DNA of 54,514 nucleotides from Paenibacillus sp. YN15 (GTDB lineage: Bacteria; Bacillota; Bacilli; Paenibacillales; NBRC-103111), in the NCBI RefSeq assembly GCF_003285005.1, contig NZ_QMFA01000047.1, positions 1 to 54,514 of the forward strand, given 5' to 3'. The position numbers were made by a program, and so were the translations under genes. Of the stretch, positions 51,006-54,514 are shown one piece after another. The notes under the pieces were generated by a model, which saw only the letters and a list, made by a program, of their open reading frames with translations, was not told the origin of the DNA and ran no database searches. Each line of letters begins with the position of its first letter. The stretch's first letter is position 1.

Positions 51006-53160
51006 AGTTTCAATTATTTTGCTTTCTTATAATTCTCTTGAGGATACTACAAAACCATGTATAGAGAGCATATATAGAGCTAAAAATGAAATCCAATTTG
51101 AATTAGTAATAGTAGATAATTTATCAACAGATGGAACTAGAAGCTACTTAGCTTCGATCCAGGACCTTTATCCCAATTTAAAAGTTATACTTAATGATAG
51201 TAATATGGGATTTGCTGCTGGAAATAATGTAGGTATACATTCAGTTAATAGTTCATACTATATTCTTCTCAACAGTGATACAATTGTTGTTGACTATTGG
51301 CTCGACAAACTCATTGGTTTTATGGAAAATCATCCTGAAGTTGGGGTTTCAGGTCCTGTAACAAATTCTATAGGAAATGAGCAACGGATTTTTACAACTA
51401 GTACTGATGAAAGAGATATTATTAATGAAGGAATCAAGTGGGCAGCCATTTGCGAAAATGATTTTTTTTATACAAACCTTATTGGCTTTTTCTGCGTTGT
51501 TATTAAGAAAGAGGTATTCGATAAAATTGGTCTTCTAGATGAAGGTTATGGTATGGGAATGTTTGAGGATGACGATTTTTGTTACCGTGCGAAACAGGCT
51601 GGTTTTTTTCTGGCATGCGTAGAAGATGTTTTCATCTATCATAAAGGCAGTGTTTCTTTTAGTAGATTAGGATATGAAATAACAGACCTATTTTATCAGA
51701 ATTTGAATCGCTTTCAAACAAAACATAATTTAGTTTGGAAAACTAACCATAATCCTAAAGCTTTTCTTGAATTAATAAAGCATTATATAGTTACTGGTGA
51801 TCAAAATAACAATAAGGTTAAATTTAAGGTGGAAAATAAAGCGAATGTAGTTTTGCATTATATGCATCTTGATCCCCCGAATCCTCAAGCACAAATTCAT
51901 TTGGATCAAATACTTTCTTCAGATGCTTGGAAAGCGGTAAGGAAACTTTATTCAATTAGAGATAAACACAAATCTGTTTCCTTAATTATTAAAGGAATTA
52001 AACTTGTAAAAAGAGAAGGATTATTTGCTCTGCTGAAAAAAATAAAAAATAAATTATTTAAAATAACTTATGAAGAAAGATTATTTAATCAATTATCAAA
52101 AAAAATAAAAGGTAAGAGGGTTATTATATTCCCCACTCCACTCGATTGGAATATTCCATTATTTCAGCGTCCACAACAATTAGCTAAAGCATACTCAAAG
52201 AAAAAAAATACATGTGTAATATATTTTTCAGATAAACATGAATATGATCAATTTGACATTATATATCAAGTTGACAAAAATTTATGGTTAGTCGACTCCA
52301 AATATATAGATAATGTAAATAAAATTGTCCCTACCGCCGCGGAAACCATTATTTCTATAAGTTGGACAGGAAACATGCGTTATTTAGATTTAATTAAGCA
52401 TGACAAATTAATATATGAATATATAGATGAATTAAGTTTATTTACAGGTTATGGGGACAAAATGATTAGTGATCATAATTTTTTGCTGCGACATGCTGAT
52501 GTAACTGTTGCCACGGCATCTAAACTTTTTGATGATGTTAAAAATATTGCTTCAAATCCAATCTTATCTACTAACGCAGGGGACTATGATTATTTCAAGA
52601 GAAATAAATCATCCCCAATTAACCAGGAACTTGATTCAATAATTGGAAATTTCGATTGTATATTAGGGTATTATGGGTCATTGGCGAGTTGGTTTGATTA
52701 TGATCTTGTTTATGAAATAGCAAAAAAAAGACCTAACTGGGCATGGATTTTGGTAGGCTGGGATTATGATGGAACATTAGCTGAAAGCAATATCCTGAAA
52801 CGTAATAATATTTTCCATATTGGGCCACAACACTATACCAAACTTCCTGGCTTTTTAAATGCATTTGATGTAGCCACATTGCCTTTTAAAATTAATGAGA
52901 TTACTTTATCTACTTCCCCGGTTAAAATTTTTGAATATATGGCTGGTGGTAAGCCTATTGTCAGTTCGAATCTTCCAGAATGTCAAAAGTATCAATCTAT
53001 ATTTAAATACAATAATTCTGATGAATTTGTTAATTGTATCGAGAAAATTAAAAAATTAACTCAAACAGATAAGTACTGGACTTTGTTAGAGAAGGAAGCC
53101 TTGGAAAATACTTGGGAACAAAGAACTGATCAAATATTAAATGCGCTTTATAGAAACTAA
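50998..53160 (+). CDS. Two-domain glycosyltransferase (GT2 + GT-B)
   Basis: This 720-residue protein has residues 1-260 as a GT2 family GT-A domain (SIILLSYNSLEDT; NSDTIVVDYW with the DxD-like site; EDDDFCYRAKQAG). Residues about 375-715 are a GT-B domain (IIFPTPLDWNIPLFQRPQQL; SPVKIFEYMAGGKPIVSSNL). The C-terminal domain is clearly related to that of the preceding protein and to the next protein, suggesting duplication. It probably adds rhamnose or other residues in the repeat unit; the exact sugars are unknown. Confidence 0.88.
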   Translation: MNKVSIILLSYNSLEDTTKPCIESIYRAKNEIQFELVIVDNLSTDGTRSYLASIQDLYPNLKVILNDSNMGFAAGNNVGIHSVNSSYYILLNSDTIVVDYWLDKLIGFMENHPEVGVSGPVTNSIGNEQRIFTTSTDERDIINEGIKWAAICENDFFYTNLIGFFCVVIKKEVFDKIGLLDEGYGMGMFEDDDFCYRAKQAGFFLACVEDVFIYHKGSVSFSRLGYEITDLFYQNLNRFQTKHNLVWKTNHNPKAFLELIKHYIVTGDQNNNKVKFKVENKANVVLHYMHLDPPNPQAQIHLDQILSSDAWKAVRKLYSIRDKHKSVSLIIKGIKLVKREGLFALLKKIKNKLFKITYEERLFNQLSKKIKGKRVIIFPTPLDWNIPLFQRPQQLAKAYSKKKNTCVIYFSDKHEYDQFDIIYQVDKNLWLVDSKYIDNVNKIVPTAAETIISISWTGNMRYLDLIKHDKLIYEYIDELSLFTGYGDKMISDHNFLLRHADVTVATASKLFDDVKNIASNPILSTNAGDYDYFKRNKSSPINQELDSIIGNFDCILGYYGSLASWFDYDLVYEIAKKRPNWAWILVGWDYDGTLAESNILKRNNIFHIGPQHYTKLPGFLNAFDVATLPFKINEITLSTSPVKIFEYMAGGKPIVSSNLPECQKYQSIFKYNNSDEFVNCIEKIKKLTQTDKYWTLLEKEALENTWEQRTDQILNALYRN

Positions 53161-53173
53161 AGAAGGTGTATTT

Positions 53174-54292
53174 TTGAAAAAGAAGTGTTTATATTTAATG
53201 CATATTAATTGGTATTGGATAAAACAAAGACCTCAATTTATAGCCGAGCAATTGCAGAATTGTTATGATTTGGATATTGTTTATATTTTTAATCTTAAAG
53301 ATTATTCAAAATTAGTTAGAAAATCTAAGGAAAAAAACTCACTAAAATTATTAAGGATTATAAAAATTCCATTTTCCTCAAAGATTAAACCACTAAAAAC
53401 ATTTGAATTTCTAATAAATTTCAAAAAAATTAATGGTCTTTATAAGAATAATTATGATATTATTTGGATAACTTCTCCCATTGTTTTAGAGTTTCTTTCA
53501 ATTATTCATTTTAAAAAGGCTAGCATAATTTATGATTGTATGGATGATATCCTTGCTTTTCCACAGTCTGCAAATCAAATAAACAGACTTCTAAATTTGG
53601 AAAAATATTTAATTAATAAAGCAGACATTATTTTTTCTTCCTCAACTCTTCTTAAACAAAAAATGCATGAACGAGGTGCAAATCATGAAAGAGTATTTTT
53701 GATAAATAATGCGTTAAGTTCTTCATTTATTCAGGATAACGAATTTTTTGATATTTATTATTATGGGACAGTGTCGTCTTGGTTTGATACAGAATTGATA
53801 ACTACAATTATAGAGGAAATGCCCAATATACGTTTTTTTATAATTGGACCTCTAGAAATAAAATTACCTCAACATGAAAGAATAGTTTATATCAAAGCTA
53901 TGCCACATGATAAACTAAAGATATTTTGTCAAAAAGCGGATGCATTTATTATGCCCTTTTTAGTTAATCAGCTTGTTGCCGCGGTAGATCCAGTTAAAAT
54001 TTATGAGTATATTTCATTTAATAAACCTGTTTTTTCAATCCATTACTCAGAAACAGAAAAATTCGAGGAATTTATTTCACTTTATGATACTAAAGAGCAC
54101 TTAATGATTTTAATTCAGGAACAAGTGAATAAAAAAAGAAACCAAATTAAAATTCTTTACTCATTTTTAAAAAACAATACATGGGAAATGAGAATAAAGG
54201 AGATTAGCAAAATAACTAATTTTATCCTGAAAAAGGAAGAGGTTATGAATGAATCAGATAGTTCAACTAGAAAAGAGAATAGCCTGGATTGA
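53174..54292 (+). CDS. GT4-like glycosyltransferase
   Basis: This GT-B protein of about 372 residues is related to the C-terminal domains of the two upstream proteins: the same start logic (HINWYWIKQRPQFIAEQL), YGTVSSWFDTELI, and VDPVKIYEYISFNKPVFS. AGAAGG lies eight bases before TTG 53174, so this start is preferred over ATG 53141, which overlaps the previous gene. The donor and acceptor sugars are unknown. Confidence 0.85.
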   Translation: MKKKCLYLMHINWYWIKQRPQFIAEQLQNCYDLDIVYIFNLKDYSKLVRKSKEKNSLKLLRIIKIPFSSKIKPLKTFEFLINFKKINGLYKNNYDIIWITSPIVLEFLSIIHFKKASIIYDCMDDILAFPQSANQINRLLNLEKYLINKADIIFSSSTLLKQKMHERGANHERVFLINNALSSSFIQDNEFFDIYYYGTVSSWFDTELITTIIEEMPNIRFFIIGPLEIKLPQHERIVYIKAMPHDKLKIFCQKADAFIMPFLVNQLVAAVDPVKIYEYISFNKPVFSIHYSETEKFEEFISLYDTKEHLMILIQEQVNKKRNQIKILYSFLKNNTWEMRIKEISKITNFILKKEEVMNESDSSTRKENSLD

Positions 54293-54443
54293 TATTTTTA
54301 AAGCAATTTGTATATCCCTTATGGTAATGGGACATGCGGGGGCCCCATTTACTACATATATTTATTTATTCCACATGCCAGCTTTTATTTTTATTTCAGG
54401 TTATACTTACAATGGGAATAAATATAGTTTTTTTTCTATTTAA
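54249..54443 (+). pseudogene. Truncated acyltransferase family 3 protein
   Basis: Only 64 residues are encoded: WIDIFKAICISLMVMGHAGA, then YLFHMPAFIFISGYTY, the first two membrane segments of an OafA/WecH-type acyltransferase. Intact members have more than 300 residues. The frame stops at 54443 and the other two frames close soon afterwards. A T8 tract precedes the stop, but no frame shift restores the family sequence, so insertion of foreign DNA is the better explanation. Such an enzyme would acetylate or succinylate the glycan. ATG 54249 overlaps the upstream gene by 44 bases. Confidence 0.65.
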
Positions 54444-54514
54444 TTCATAACTTGAGTGTTGCGAATTTAGCATGAACGCCCCCTAAATGGGCACACGCGT
54501 AGTGCATTCGGGCA
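54444..54514. other. Junction of different composition at the window end
   Basis: After the truncated acyltransferase the sequence changes from very AT-rich to GC-richer (GAACGCCCCCTAAATGGGC). It looks like the start of an inserted element, but only 71 bases are visible and I could not identify it. Confidence 0.35.

Noticed and set aside
54400-54443. Frameshift in the T8 tract as the cause of the acyltransferase truncation
   Set aside because: Neither alternative frame continues the family sequence; both close within a short distance.

Overview
The window looks like chromosomal DNA of a Gram-positive, endospore-former-type Bacillota, most likely a Paenibacillus. The reasons are a HrcA-type CIRCE operator in front of groESL, strong AGGAGG ribosome sites, B. 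subtilis-like neighbourhoods (ydiF / moaC / tatAC / groESL, and an ywqA-ywqB-like pair near ugd), a PBSX-type xkd tail locus, and a polysaccharide locus resembling the S-layer glycan clusters of Paenibacillus and Geobacillus. Species was not determined. Most of the window is moderately GC-rich. From about 46.3 kb to the end it becomes strikingly AT-rich.

Layout. (1) 0.6-9.0 kb, core genes: an ABC-F protein (ydiF-like, minus strand), then 5-formyl-THF cyclo-ligase, moaC and a moaB/mog-like gene (folate and molybdenum cofactor), tatA-tatC (Tat export, the route used by folded molybdoenzymes), a 166-bp MITE-like element touching the tatC stop codon, and CIRCE-controlled groES-groEL. (2) 9.1-15.2 kb, accessory single genes: a DUF4269 nucleotidyltransferase-like protein, a YbaK-type editing protein, a Nudix hydrolase, an APH-like kinase, a DJ-1/PfpI gene destroyed by a rearranged IS605-type element, a P-loop kinase-like protein and a GH88 unsaturated glucuronyl hydrolase. 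(3) 15.3-29.5 kb: an ImmA-like protease and XRE repressor face an operator region and an ArpU-type regulator. These precede a complete contractile-tail gene set (sheath, tube, frameshifted chaperone, tape measure, LysM hub, baseplate, fibre, XkdW, XkdX). No terminase, portal, capsid, integrase, holin or endolysin is visible, so this is a headless tail (tailocin-like) locus.

(4) 29.6-35.3 kb, minus strand: an AT-hook protein, a SNF2 helicase overlapping a SWIM zinc-finger gene, and a coiled-coil protein. (5) 36.2-43.7 kb: nucleotide-sugar genes ugd, a manC-type gene, galU and rmlA-C-D-B (UDP-glucuronate, GDP-mannose, UDP-glucose, dTDP-L-rhamnose). (6) 43.7-54.5 kb: an O-antigen-ligase/O-oligosaccharyltransferase-like membrane protein, a Wzm/Wzt ABC exporter with a C-terminal extension on Wzt, a methyltransferase-coiled-coil-glycosyltransferase fusion, two more glycosyltransferases and a truncated acyltransferase. 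Regions 5 and 6 together look like a rhamnose-containing surface glycan pathway of the S-layer glycoprotein type: sugar activation, assembly, length control by a terminating methyltransferase, ABC export and transfer to an acceptor.

The strongest points for a second look are: the headless tail operon without a lysis cassette; the A-AAA-AAC slippery site in its chaperone gene; four matching stem-loops inside the same operon; the TnpB element carrying an internally inverted segment; and the methyltransferase/coiled-coil/glycosyltransferase fusion next to a CBM-type Wzt.
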